DNA of 64,000 bases, taken from Diprion similis. Its lineage: Eukaryota; Arthropoda; Insecta; Hymenoptera; Diprionidae. The notes beneath the pieces are model-generated. The model was given only the letters and a program-made list of their open reading frames with translations, made no database searches and was not told where the DNA came from. The DNA lies in NCBI RefSeq assembly GCF_021155765.1, contig NC_060107.1, forward strand, positions 4,946,501-5,010,500. Direction: 5' to 3'. Positions 48,336 to 60,636 of this stretch are shown here, in pieces (within the stretch, counting starts at the first letter, position 1; each line of letters starts with the position of its first letter). The translations under genes were made by a program, and so were the position numbers.

Positions 48336-51090
48336 ATGCGCGGTATGTGGAGCTCAGTATTGACTCTATGGTTGATCGGTGATGCGATCTCCACTTCCGA
48401 AATCACGTTACCATTATCCGTGAAATTCGGCGATGGCTTGGTAACATTCTCAGAAGAAACTAACGGCGTGTTTTACACAATCTCCGAAGAAGGTGGACTG
48501 TTGAAGGAGTTATAAAATCTATTTCTACATCTAAAATTATTATCATTCATTATTTAGTGAGGATACTCAAATACCAGTGACCATTAATAGAATTCTTTTT
48601 CTGACATATTAATTTGCTAACTATTCCTTTACGCATTTTGAAATAGATAAGCCAACGATCAGGAGTAGCTTTGTCACGGATGAATCGGCTTCGGTGAAGA
48701 CTGATCAAGAATACTCGGTAACTGACTGCACGTCGGATGAGGAAGCCTGCCTTATATTCATCGCGAATGACCTAACTTTGGTTCTAACAAGAGACGTCAG
48801 TTCTCGAGTTGGGTACACACACGCAAGTTTAAATGCTACCAGTGACAACACTACGGTTGGAACTTGTCTGGAACTTGTCGATGGGGTAGAGTGGTTCGGT
48901 GGACCAGAACAGTGGACACAAGTTTGGCCCATTGAAAATGACCAGTGGAACTACACGGCTTACTATACAAAAGAGGACGATGCAGTCGCGATAGCAGAAC
49001 CGTACTGGGTCAGCAGCGAGGGAACGTATCTCTACGCGAATCCTGCGACTTCTCTGTTCATAGGTGAGATCTGGTGGTGATGAATCCGAACCGAGTAAAT
49101 AGCGGGTCGAATTTTTCAGATCAAAACCATCTCCACGACGGATTCCTTTGCTTGTATGCACAGAACGTGAGTCCGTACAGAGCTCGGAATTACACCAGCC
49201 TCGAGTATTGGATTGGTAGATACGATGATCCAAAAACTGCCCACGAAGCTGCTGTGGAGAAGTTCTTTGCGAAGCCAACTGACATCCCGGATGAGCGGAT
49301 GATCACCCTACCGATCTGGTCCACCTGGGCGAGGTACAAGGTGAACGTGAACGACAGCATCGTTCGTGAATACGCCCAGGAAATCCTCGACAACGGGTTC
49401 AATCACAGTCAGGTGGAAATAGACGACTTCTGGGAAACCTGCTACGGCAGTTTGACTTTCAACACGAGCGACAGTAAGTTTCCGGACATCAAGAACTTGA
49501 CCGATGATCTCCACGATCTTGGATTCAGGGTCACCCTCTGGATCCACCCCTTCATCAATGTTGACTGCACGGAGTACTACTCGATCGCCGAGAGCGCCGG
49601 GTACTTCGTTAAGGACGAAAGTGGAAATATGCTGACCACCTGGTGGCGGGGGGAAAACTCATCCCTCATAGACTTCACCAACGAAGATGCTGTGACATGG
49701 TAACCAGCGAATAAGTACATTCCACTCTGTGTTAATGGTTGTGCCAAGTAGGTATCGAACGAAATGGTGTATCTATGTTCACAGGTTCAGCTTGAGACTG
49801 ACTTCGCTGAAGGAAAGCGCCGGAATCGACTCGTTCAAATTCGATGCCGGAGAGGCATCCTGGGCCCCGGAACCAGCGGTCCTCACCGGCAACGTTGAAG
49901 AATCACCCGGGATCCTGACATACCAGTACACCAGAGCCGTAGCGGCATTTGGAACGGCGATCGAGGTGCGTACTGGATGGCAGACTCAGGACCTTCCGAT
50001 CTTTGTCAGGATGCTGGACAAAGAGACTTCCTGGACCATAGACAATGGCCTGCCGACACTGATCACGACGTTACTGGCCATGAACCTGGCTGGGTATGGG
50101 TTCGTACTTCCGGACATGGTGGGTGGCAACGGGTACATCAACAGCTCCAGCACTCTGACCGAGTACCCAAGCAAGGAGCTCTTCATCAGGTGGCTGCAGG
50201 CCAACACATTCATGCCCTCGATCCAGTACTCCTTTGTGCCCTGGGACTATGACAACGAAGTAAGTGTCGTGGCAACAAATGGACTTTGATACCCAATATC
50301 ATTCAGTGTTTTTCATAACGTTTTCATCCCGCAGACTGTCGAAATCTGTCGCACATACACCGACCTCCACGAGGAGTATGCTCCGACAATAATTGAGGCA
50401 ATGAACGCCCTCGTGGCCAATGGGACCCCCGTCAATCCTCCGGTTTGGTGGCTCGACCCAACAAACAGTGAAGCCTTTAACATTTCCGACGGTAATCAAG
50501 CCTGCGCTTATCTCTCAAATGTTTTCTAAGTATATTGTCCACGCGTTGAAAGCGACTCGAGATCGCATCAAGAATTTACAACATCGCAATTAATCTATCG
50601 AGCAATATTATGTATCATGGAAGTTATCGATAAGATCATGCGTTACGACATTATTGACCCGGTTCCAGCAAACAAATATGTCAAACCTTTAGTTCTACTT
50701 TTTCCGCATATCAGTATCACTTTTCAAGCCTCTGCACCATAACTAACAAAGCGAAATCAAACTCTCTTCGCAGAGTATCTTCTGGGTGAAGTAATCCTGG
50801 TGGCTCCAGTCATCGAGGAGGGTGCTGTAACCAGAGACATCTTTTTGCCCAGCGGAACTTGGCGTGACGCTTCCTACAGTCCGTACCAAACTTACGAGGG
50901 TCCAACCTGGATCTATGACTACCCAGCTCCCCTGGAGATCCTGCCCTATTTCGTAGAAGCAAGTTATTGGGAAGCTCTAGGTAAAGAGACGACGAGTGAA
51001 AGCACCAGTGGAGGGCTCACTCCCTCGTCTAGTCCAACAATCCTTTGCGCAACCGCGATTTTAGCACTAACCACAAAATTGTTCAACTAA
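48336..51090 (+). CDS. GH31 glycosidase B, tandem paralogue (700 aa)
   Basis: Six exons: 48,336-48,492, 48,647-49,063, 49,120-49,699, 49,785-50,259, 50,335-50,491 and 50,774-51,090. Exons 3, 4 and 5 have exactly the same lengths as in gene A (580, 475 and 157 bp), and every intron phase is identical. A signal peptide (VLTLWLIGDAISTS) precedes ITLPLSVKFGDG. The nucleophile is D405 (SFKFDAGE), the acid/base D463 (RMLDKETSW) and the pocket residue D495 (LPDMVGG). The C terminus has a Ser/Thr/Gly-rich linker (ETTSESTSGG) and a hydrophobic tail ending ALTTKLFN, again like a GPI signal, with a longer linker than in A. The first donor (GTGGAC) is weak but gives the right phase. Exons 1-2 are far more diverged from A than exons 3-5. 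The predicted role is hydrolysis of an alpha-linked sugar at the cell surface or in the gut lumen; the substrate is unknown. Confidence 0.88.
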
Positions 51091-51274
51091 TCATTAACGG
51101 TATTCGTGTTCAATGATCACATTCCCAATTCACAATAATCATCAGATTTCGCTAAGGTCTCCGAAGAGTTGCTATTCTATCATAAATTTCACCGCATGAT
51201 GTTCAAATAATTCTTCACATTGGTATATCAACTCCTCTGTAAATATTGCAACTCATGATCAGTTATCAGCCGTC

Positions 51275-51280
51275 AATAAA
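51275..51280 (+). terminator. Poly(A) signal of GH31 gene B
   Basis: AATAAA 185 bp beyond the stop codon. Confidence 0.5.
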
Positions 51281-52021
51281 TTATCGCCAGTTTTACCGAT
51301 ATTCACTATTCACCCGCTTTGTATAAGGTGCATGCACACCATCCTTTTATCCCCCTTTCCCCATAAGCCCTGAATAATGAAAAGTAATTAAGTTAAATCA
51401 ATTCTTATACTTTTATTTGACATCCGTTAGTATTTGGCAATATCAGCCAAGATCAAGGCACGGATCTGCTAAGACAGTAACGACTGCATAATTATCGTGA
51501 TATTTCTATTATTAATTCAACGGTTGAACCACAGTGCAACACGCTCCGTCATGATAAGAAACGACACTTTGCCAGCGCGTTGAAAGCAGAGGCACGTGAC
51601 TTATCACTGACGATGCTTGACGCTACATCGCTAAGTTCATTATGCTAACGATAGGTAGTAACAGTTTAGCAACTCACAGCGCCAGAGAGGTTCGTCTTAA
51701 CAACCGAAGAAACTTGCGAGACACGTTGCGTAATTGCGGTGAAGTGATTTGCGAATGGTGGTTACACTGAATGGGTCTTCGCGAGGATGGTTGTCTAAGT
51801 AAAATTGACGTGCCCGTAGTATTTAGACAAGTTAAAAATCGCACGAATGTAACAAGTGCAAAGCTTCGATTTGTGAAATGCTAAAATTCCAAAGCATCGT
51901 TGTAAAACGGTTCAACGATTTGCGCTCTCTTGTACCCCGTGTTGTATGTCGATCCAAAAAGCGTTGTTCTGTGGGTTGAGAAAACTAGGACAAACCGTCG
52001 AGGCATCTACCCGCGGTGACT

Positions 52022-52040
52022 GGGGGGGGGGGGGGGGGGG
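52022..52040. repeat. Poly-G tract
   Basis: Nineteen consecutive G bases. Confidence 0.95.
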
Positions 52041-53838
52041 AGGAAGGGTACAGGAAGGGTGGAAAAGGAAACAGGATGGTCTCATTTCCATAGCAGCAAT
52101 CCAGGAAGCACGTTTCCCAAATTAACTCGTGCGCGAGAGAATTAACTCGCTTGAAATTCATCCTTTTGTTGCTGCATGTTAATTTCCCTCCACGGTATGT
52201 AGAACCGAGCAAAACGGAGCAGGAGGTGAGGGGGCGCAGGCAGTCACATCTTCCCCAAACGCTAATACACCCGTCACGAAAGCCCCGCATCGAAAATTGA
52301 AGGACCTCGGATATTGCGCGTCGTCGCATCGCGTTAAGCCACGTTAAAAGTTTCGTATTAATTTTCGTATCGCGTGCGAAGTATTTTTCACACGGAATAT
52401 TACTGCAGGAATATTCGTTCCAAATATCCCTACCACCTAGACTAAAAAACAACTGCTGCAGTGCATCCGCTGTGAACGTGTATGTGTGTGTAGACATACC
52501 ACATGCTATTGGGGGAAATATTTTTCTGAAATTTAATAAAGACTCTCAGAGCATGGACCTCATCTCTTGAAGGTCCTCGAACGAGGGGGTGGCTCGGTGG
52601 TGTAGGTGGAGGGTCACTCTCATAAACCGAGTAAGTCGGCCTCCCCCGTCCTCGACCATAAAACTCGACGGCTAAGGTCCCTTTGTGCTCTGCCTCTGCC
52701 TTATTCTTGCGCAGAGGAAAGGGGCAAGCAAGGAGGATATGGAGGGCGAGGAAGCAGAGAGAAATAAGGGCGAGAGGTGGGGGAGGGGGGGTCGGCAAAC
52801 ACTCGACACACAGGTCAACCGGGTCAAAATGCCTCCTAACTGGAGCCAGCAGGAGCAATTGATTATTTAAGCTCTTTCAGATGTCTCTTTGCCTGAACCC
52901 TCGCGTCTCTCTCGTCCCAGTAGCTCCTCTCCTTGATCGCTGCTAATCCTTTCTTTTTGAGAAAGCACCCGGCGGGGTACGACTTCCGTCTTCCGCGCCT
53001 TCTCGTATATTTGTAAATTCAATGACGCCACCTCGACTCGGCGAGGTAAGATCCGAGACTTTGATGCCTCAAAGAGTTCAAAGACGCCTCAAGAGCCCCA
53101 ACGCTGCTTACTTGAATATACCAAAAGGCTTTTCTCGCCGTGGCCCTGGATTCTTGATCTTGTTTTTCAACCGCAGGTGAAGCTGGACACACCTCGACAC
53201 ACCATTTCTCAATCTCGACGCGTTGGCGATAATTATACCGTCGAGCAACTGCCGAGGATCGTTTTTCGTGGAGGTCTCATTCCGTCAGAAAACGCGGCAT
53301 CAAGATCGGACTTGCCGATTTTGTTTCTCGTGCTGAAGAAAGTTTCGTACGTTTTTTCAATCCCGATTTAATTCTATTCCCTTGAACCGGTTGGTTATTT
53401 ACCGGAACAACGTTATGAAGCTTCACGCCGAGGAAGATTTCAGCACAATTTACGTGCCACAATGGAATGAGTGGAGTTTCGGTTGTATCGTTCTCAGACG
53501 AAACATCACTCGACCGATTCGGGTGAATTAGATTCGGTATTGCCTCAAGAAGGGGGAATTTTTCATTCTACCACTTTTCCGGAATTTAATAAACCGTTTT
53601 TCCGGTTACACGGAAGAGTCGTTCAAACCGCGTTTTTGTGAGAAGCCGTTTTTTTCATTCAAGAAAATTAATTTTCCAGCCACGCGTCACTCGAGAAGCC
53701 GAGGGCGTGAGATTGCCATTGGATGTAAACGCACTGGTATACTTCATTCACGCGTCAGATGTATAACAAAAGTTTTTACCGTTTTCCTTATACCGCTATT
53801 ATGGAGCAGCCAGCAATTCAACCATTCAGCTTTCTCCG

Positions 53839-53861
53839 TCTTTCTCTCTCTCTCTCTCTCC
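53839..53861. repeat. (CT)n microsatellite
   Basis: CT dinucleotide run. Confidence 0.85.
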
Positions 53862-53979
53862 TTTTCCACCCGCTTCTGCGGGTCGAGTTTTGATTTAATT
53901 TAATAATTCCGTTCTCAGAATTACGGCGCACAAATGTTTACTCGAAAGAGCCTTAATATTTCTACCGGTTGGAATTTCA

Positions 53980-54005
53980 CCCCCCCCCCCCCCCCCCCCT
54001 CCCCC
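53980..54005. repeat. Poly-C tract
   Basis: Twenty C bases, one T, then five C. Confidence 0.95.
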
Positions 54006-57000
54006 GGCAACATTGTTATTCAGGCATGTAATAGCTCATACGGTGAGGCTCGTACCGCAATAATATACTTTGCCATCAAAATGCACATAGCTAAAGCCTA
54101 AAACCAGAAACTGTACCAATAATACAGGTGAGCAAAAACAAAAAATTACTTTGGTGAGATTTATTGAGATTAATAAATTTCGATTTTATACATCGAGTAA
54201 TAACGAAAACCTTTGTTTATTACTTATAAAGTTTGTTTTTCATCCTCTTTACGTTGATAAATAAGTCTTGAAATTTTTTGTTAATGCCTAATACGGATGG
54301 ATATTCAAAAGAAAAAGGAAAACGTTTTCACCAAGATGTGATGGGCTTTACCGTTATTAACGTTATCAGGAGCAGTGTAATAAGAACATGATAGGAGATT
54401 GGGTACGTTTGGGGTTTGATACGAGAAAGTTTATACAAAAATAGAAGAAGTAGGAAAAATATTCATTTTTAAACTTTAATTATAATTTTTAGCTTATTAT
54501 TAATTATTATTTTTTACTAAGAGTGAATTAAATGCTAAACTGAAGTTCGTTTAATTGTCGTATACCATAAATGTTTGAGAAAGTGGCAATTCTTCTTAAA
54601 ATCCGAAATATCGTTCTGGTTTCTACAAAAACTAATTTTATCTAATGAAACTATTTTTACATTCATTACTCACATGGAAGAAATCAAAATTTTCCATCTA
54701 AAACCCAGACTCAAAATTCGTGTTGACTTTTCAATCGGACAGAAAGCACATTGCAGGATCCATCCTGCATCGGTCACAAGTCTCGCACTTATCATATTAC
54801 GGTGTAAGCAATTTCATTACGCGGGTTGAATAAGGTGATGTTACTCACCGCGAAAAGGCGCAAGGTACTCGCCCTTCTCACAGCTGAGAGGAATGAAGTC
54901 TCGTGGACCATTACGCAGCAGCCTCCAGGCTTAGGCACTACGGACTAACTTGCGTGGCTCATCTTGTCCTCGTGTTTCAGCCTCTCCCCGAGCACCCAGG
55001 CTTTACTTTATTTATCTCAGTTTCTGTAGACGCCACCTTTATCGCCGCCATCCCTTCGACCCTGCTGTCAAGGGAACGACTGTCTTTGTGTCTAGGGCTC
55101 TGCGCAGAATTGTGTGCTCTCAGAATTGCAGAGTAAACTGGAAGATCAAGTGATAATTCATTTTTGTTGCGGTTCATAATTTGTTGTCCGAGGGACATTC
55201 GCTTTTAAATGAAACGAATGATTCCAATTTATTGAAATTTATTTCGAGCGATTTCTATGGACTTCCAATGTTACCCCAATTTTTAGTGATCCTAACTGGA
55301 TTGGATAGAATCGCAGGGAATCGTAACAGATCACTGGAAGTCTGTCAGTATCACGTTCTTAATTGCTAATGATTCTTAATGATTCGATTTATCTCGACAG
55401 ATTTTTCGATATTTCAAAGAATATTTCGGTCGGCTGAGTATCTCTTGACTCGCTAATCGTTTTTCACCCGTTAAATTTGCCTCAAGGAGTCTTGTCTGAA
55501 GCGAACAGGAGCTCCTTGAATGAATAATAATCAAGTAAAAATTGCGTACGTACAGGATACACTCTACATTGAAAATCTGTACCTCATATACACGCGTACA
55601 GCTTTGACGATGAAAAGAAAAAAATGAAAGGAATCGCCGGGGGAAAAGAAAATAGGAGGAAAAAGTACGAAAACGCCATAGAATATCCACCGCGCTTTTC
55701 CGTCTGACTGAAATATAGAAAATACGCTTTATAGTGTCCCTTCAGTGTATGAAAACACGAGAGGGAAGCATGGCTGTGGTATATGAAAAATGTCAATGAT
55801 GGTGTAGGAGTCGGACCAATAACACTTGGACGTGACGTTTGTCGCGCGCTGTGAGAAAAATCAAAGACCCTTGCATTGTATTGGCGACCTGCAGTCTCAC
55901 GTGATTGCTTGGCTTCGGGCTTATTTCTGTCTTGTATTATAACTGGTGTGTGACTATCGATGGCAAATAAGCTAAAAATAATCGATGCATCGACTAATCA
56001 AGTCGAAAAAAATAATCGAACACAACTCCATGGAATCGATAAAAATGAATCAATTAATGGATTATTTTGTATTTTTTCGAAACGGTGCATATAAAACACA
56101 AATTTCGTAAATTTCAATATTTAGTCTCAATAGCGGAAACGTTTTTCGATAATTTATAGTTTCCTAGAAAACATTTTTCAATTTCAGTTGAAAATATTCT
56201 TTCATCTTTAACTTATTACATCAAATAGATACTCGGTAAATATGACAATGATGATAATCGATACTTTATTTACAAAAATTGATATTATTGTATTGCGTCG
56301 TTCGTGGGATTAAGAAACAAAAACCGATTGTGAGGAAAAATAATTGGTTATTTTTCGTCATTCCAAATGTGTGTGTATTCCTGCCCGACGTATACCCGCC
56401 GCTTTCACTCCAGATTTCTAGGGAAACGCGGAAGCTCACGTGAAGAAAAGCTCCCCTATCGTAATACGGAATTTCGAAACGGACCAGTGACGTCACGCTA
56501 GACGAGCCTCTGATGGATCGCAGCTTTTAAGGCCAAGTTCGTAAATATAGGTATGTAGGTACAGCTCGCACCGCAAACGAGATGATTCATAATTCTTAAT
56601 AGGACAGCACGAAAAATGTAATCCTTGGTCCCCGTATGTTGATGCTTTCTTCAGTGCAACAAGCCCTTCATCATTCCCTCGAAGAAGTCAAGTGAATGTC
56701 GCGTGTTACAGTTCTAGATGTGCTGGAAGGGTGAAATGCGGTTTCACAAACACACCACCTCGGCGCTTATAATATTCGTTCCTATAAATTTGCCAGTTTT
56801 CATCGCATATATCGTCGCAGGATGGAAGTAAACTTGTTTGAAAATGATTAGACAAATGTTATATTTTGGAATCATGGAGTTATACCAACTGTGTTTATGA
56901 TCTGCGATTTTACGTATAGGTGTTAGATATTTCCTTGGGGAACAGTTGTTGAATAAGCTTTTCGCAAGACGAAAATAATGAACGTCGTAAACGAAGAACA

Positions 57001-58443
57001 ATTAATGAGAACACGCGGATTTCATTCGAGACGCTCGCCTGTGACGCCTTTTCTTTATTCACGCAGAATTTAATATCGCACTTGAACTTGTTGGCGGTTC
57101 TATATTGTATATTAAGTATCTGTAAAGTCCCTTTCAGATGCATTCGGTCGATTTAACATTGCATCATACTGTACGCTTGGTATATGGACCGTGGAAAAAA
57201 TTCTCAACTATACCGTAAAATCTACGTATAATCGAAGTGAAATATAATTGTAACTTAGTTCAATTTCAGTGAAACGTAATCAGCCAGGGATGTAATATAT
57301 TACCAAGTAAGTTTTACAGGTGGGTAATGATGTTACAACGAGATGGGTATACACAAGTGTGACTGTTCAAACTCATCTTGCCGCTCCCCCAAAGCAAGGC
57401 GTAATTGCGAAACATTTTCCTCGACAATTCCCCGCAGTTGCGACTCGAGGGTGTTTGAAGCCAGATGGTACGCGGAGTATTGGATAAAAGTTCTCGGAGT
57501 CACGGTGAAATAATTTCGCGGGGATATCTGGCCTCGAGTTCGAGGGAAACTGCCCTTCGAGGAGGATGTCTGGAAAAAGATTTTCTTTTCTAGCTAGTTG
57601 TCGACTAGTTCTGATCTTTTCCATGTACGCCCACACACAGTATAGACCCAAGTGAGCGCCGTCTGGCACCTGACACGATCACACGGGCTCTGAGAATTTT
57701 CCTATAAAACTTTTGCCTCTTGCAACAATATACGGTCGTAGTATAAGGTGAGGTGTCCCATTGAATTGAAATCACGCAATACCTTCGACGCTCTTGTGTC
57801 GCTATAACACCGCATTTCTTTTCTCGGTGAACAAGGTACGCAGATTTTTTATTGAAGGGAAACTTTTCCAGGGATTTGTCGAATTTCAAACTTCAGGGAT
57901 CCTGTATGAGAAGATATTCACTTTCGGGAAGAATGAATATTTATTTAAAGATTCGAAATTATAATTATTAGTTGAAATTTTTTTTTTTTTTTTTTCGAAT
58001 TATGGATACTTTTTAGCGCGATCAGCATCTACCTATAGAATATCAACATATCGAAGAAAGTAAGACATGATTGTGTGGGTAAAATGCATTTCTTCTGATC
58101 ATATCCTACTAGCGATTTTTTTTCATCAATAGTAGTCAGTATTTCGGTAATAAAAGTTATTATTAGAAAATATAAATACACTTAAAATATTATATTCAGT
58201 TACGATAATTCAACGATTTAGTACGTGATTAATTAAATAAATAAATAAGTAAATCAAAGGAGGCATTTCAATCAGATTGGTACAATTTCACTGATATAGT
58301 ATCTGATTGTGAGCCCTAAAAAATATAGAAAATTTTATACAAAGTGTGGTATACTTAAATGTAAAAATTACCGGTATCAATTGTAATGAATAAATTTCAT
58401 TTCATTGCCATATTTTTAACAAAACATTTGTATTTGACGCCAA

Positions 58444-59337
58444 CTACTTGAGCTCGATTGAATTGGAATGTACTTTCATGTGTCCGTTCAAGTGGCGTTT
58501 GGTTATAAATTCTTTGTTACAAATTCTACAAGTCGGCAAGTCCCTGTTATCCTGACCGTTGACCCGTTCCACGCTGCTGGCGTGAATTCGCAAATTATGG
58601 GTAGTCAAATGGTGTTTAAGTGAAAATTCTTTACCACACAAATCGCATTTAAAGTCTCTTTCGCCTGTGTGGAGTTTCATATGATTTTTCAAATGAGTTT
58701 TCTGCCTAAACTCCTTGCTGCAAATTGTGCACTTAAAATCCCTTAATCCTGTGTGGATCTTGGTGTGATATAGGAAGTGATCTTTTCGAACAAATTCTTT
58801 GGTGCATATCTGGCATTTAAAATATCTCTTTGGGCCTCCGACAACATCCTGCATATTGCATGTGTGTATCTTTGAATTGTGAGTCGTCAAGTGATGCTTT
58901 AGGACAAAGTCTTTGCCGCAAACTTGGCACTTAAAGTCCCGCTCGCCGGTATGAACCTTTTTATGATTACGCAGGTGGACCCGCTGTCTAAACTCTTTGT
59001 TACAAACATCGCATTTAAAATCCTTGAAATCGGCATGAATTTTCATGTGGTAATTCAGTTGATCTTTCCTTGCATACTCCTTGTTGCATAAAGGACACCG
59101 AAAAGTCCTCTTCAACGAACTTATTTCCACACTGACTTCATCGTCAGAATTCTTAACCCTCTCAGACAGCAGCGATATACTATTATCATATCTACTGCTC
59201 GGCTCCTGGTAGAACTCCTCAGACTGCTCTTCTTTCATCAATATCGTTGCGTAGAACTGCGGATTGTCCACTTCTTCTAATTCCAGCACCTCTTCTCCAA
59301 CTAATCTGTTATCTGTCCCATTAAATTCGGTATCCAT
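58444..59337 (-). CDS. C2H2 zinc-finger protein with seven fingers (297 aa)
   Basis: An acidic N-terminal region (residues 1-79) precedes seven C2H2 fingers, each of the C-x2-C-x12-H-x3/4-H type, from residue 81 to near the C terminus. Linkers read TGERDFKC rather than the usual TGEKPY. Fingers 1-3 and 4-6 form an internally duplicated triplet, and finger 7 stands apart. There is no ZAD, BTB or KRAB domain. It is likely a nuclear DNA-binding regulator; the target is unknown. The frame continues 12 codons upstream of the chosen ATG (to 59,373), but a pyrimidine-rich 3' splice site (TTTTCCAAAG, exon from about 59,343) lies between. The start at 59,337 is therefore preferred, and a 5' untranslated exon is expected upstream. 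It is head-to-head with syntaxin-17. Confidence 0.85.
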   Translation of the reverse strand: MDTEFNGTDNRLVGEEVLELEEVDNPQFYATILMKEEQSEEFYQEPSSRYDNSISLLSERVKNSDDEVSVEISSLKRTFRCPLCNKEYARKDQLNYHMKIHADFKDFKCDVCNKEFRQRVHLRNHKKVHTGERDFKCQVCGKDFVLKHHLTTHNSKIHTCNMQDVVGGPKRYFKCQICTKEFVRKDHFLYHTKIHTGLRDFKCTICSKEFRQKTHLKNHMKLHTGERDFKCDLCGKEFSLKHHLTTHNLRIHASSVERVNGQDNRDLPTCRICNKEFITKRHLNGHMKVHSNSIELK

Positions 59338-59788
59338 CGGTACCTTTGGAAAATAAAATACAAAATATCGCAAGAATTGTGAATTTGTTACTTCTATTTT
59401 GAAGTTAGAATACTCTCAAGCCCTATTTCTGCATGTATCGACATAGTTTCAGCAATCGCAGCATAAAATCAAATATCCACACACTTATTTGTGTGTAGAC
59501 AATATCGACAAATCCTCAAGATTAGGTTAAACTGTAATACCATATAAATTATATTTTTTCGATTACCGCACCACTTCAATGTCCGGGAATTCAACAAGCG
59601 GTTCCTCTTTGATGCACCGGGAATTCATCATCAGCCCTGAGCTGTTGATATCAAATCAACTTCTTCATCACTTATTTCTATTTTCTACTTCTTTTTATTC
59701 TTCTATCCTTTATTTGACTATCAAAATTCAAATGCGGCAGTCATTCGCCAATTCAATTATATTTTCATTTTCTTGACCCGATGTACAA

Positions 59789-59815
59789 TGTTTTGACGTT
59801 TCTACTGTCAAAACA
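59789..59815. promoter_or_regulatory. TGTTTTGAC inverted repeat in the divergent promoter region
   Basis: TGTTTTGAC and GTCAAAACA are exact inverted repeats 9 bp apart, and a further TGTCAAAC follows near 59,838. They lie in the spacer between two divergent genes and could be a dimeric transcription-factor site. Confidence 0.35.
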
Positions 59816-59908
59816 TCACGATGTCGACGTAAACACATGTCAAACGGGTGGAAACTGGGTACAAATACGCCGTAGCTAATATGGCGCTCTCTTCAATTTT
59901 CCGTTCAA

Positions 59909-59915
59909 CCAATCA
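59909..59915 (+). promoter_or_regulatory. CCAAT box
   Basis: CCAATCA, the NF-Y consensus core, lies in the 1.3-kb head-to-head spacer about 30 bp after an AATATGGCG motif. It could serve the zinc-finger gene, syntaxin-17 or both. Confidence 0.4.
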
Positions 59916-60636
59916 CAGCGTTTCATTTCCCTTCGATCCGCACGTCAACAACGTGAAATTAGCCGCCCGTGCTACGAACGACCTTTCATCTCTCTCATAC
60001 TATTGATCAGGTAACTAGCTCCACTTCTGTTTTACGACGATTTCAAGTGGCTGCACTGTGCGATCCTCAGGTTTTAAACAACAGCAAGGGCAGAATCCTA
60101 GGGAAAATGCACTCGTGCGCAATCTAGCAGACAGTTCAAAATGAAGGTACCTTTGGCTGCGTTCCGAAAATATCTTTTATCTCTTTTGCGCTACTGAGTT
60201 CGTAAATCACTCTGTTTCTGTCCTAGGGAGTTTTTAGCGCCGCCGACTAGTTTCGGAACGCATCCTTCGACTCGCGAGGGACGCCATGTCATACGTATAA
60301 AGCCCGCAAGAGGGAGCCGAACACTGGAAATCACGAATACCACATTACTCTTCCGTGACGAGATTAATGAATCTTCGTGTCGCATGTGTACCATGAGTGT
60401 ACATACTTTGTTACGTTATTACGTACGTCAATAGAGAGAGAAATAACAAAGGAGAAGAAAAACAACTTTCAGTTCGTCTGGTGTTAAAATCTGCAGTTTC
60501 AAATAACTAGAAAGCAATACAATCAAACCAACGAAGAACGTCGTTTCGTGATTGAAAGCGATCAGCAATAAACGAGCACTGTTACACGATAATTTAGTAG
60601 CTAACCTGTCCTTGAGTTAAAACGCGTAGACAAACC

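Larger units (their letters stand above)
51281..58443. other. Gene-free stretch between GH31 B and the zinc-finger gene
   Basis: No coding sequence is supported. The longest frames (51,985-52,858 on the minus strand) are proline-rich translations of a poly-C/G region. Simple repeats are listed separately. A diverged run of ATCGAT/ATTAATCG motifs lies at about 55,957-56,060, resembling the one at 39,238-39,330. Confidence 0.5.

Noticed and set aside
51985-52858. Proline-rich minus-strand frames (138 and 170 codons)
   Set aside because: They are translations of poly-C/G and (CCT)-like simple sequence.
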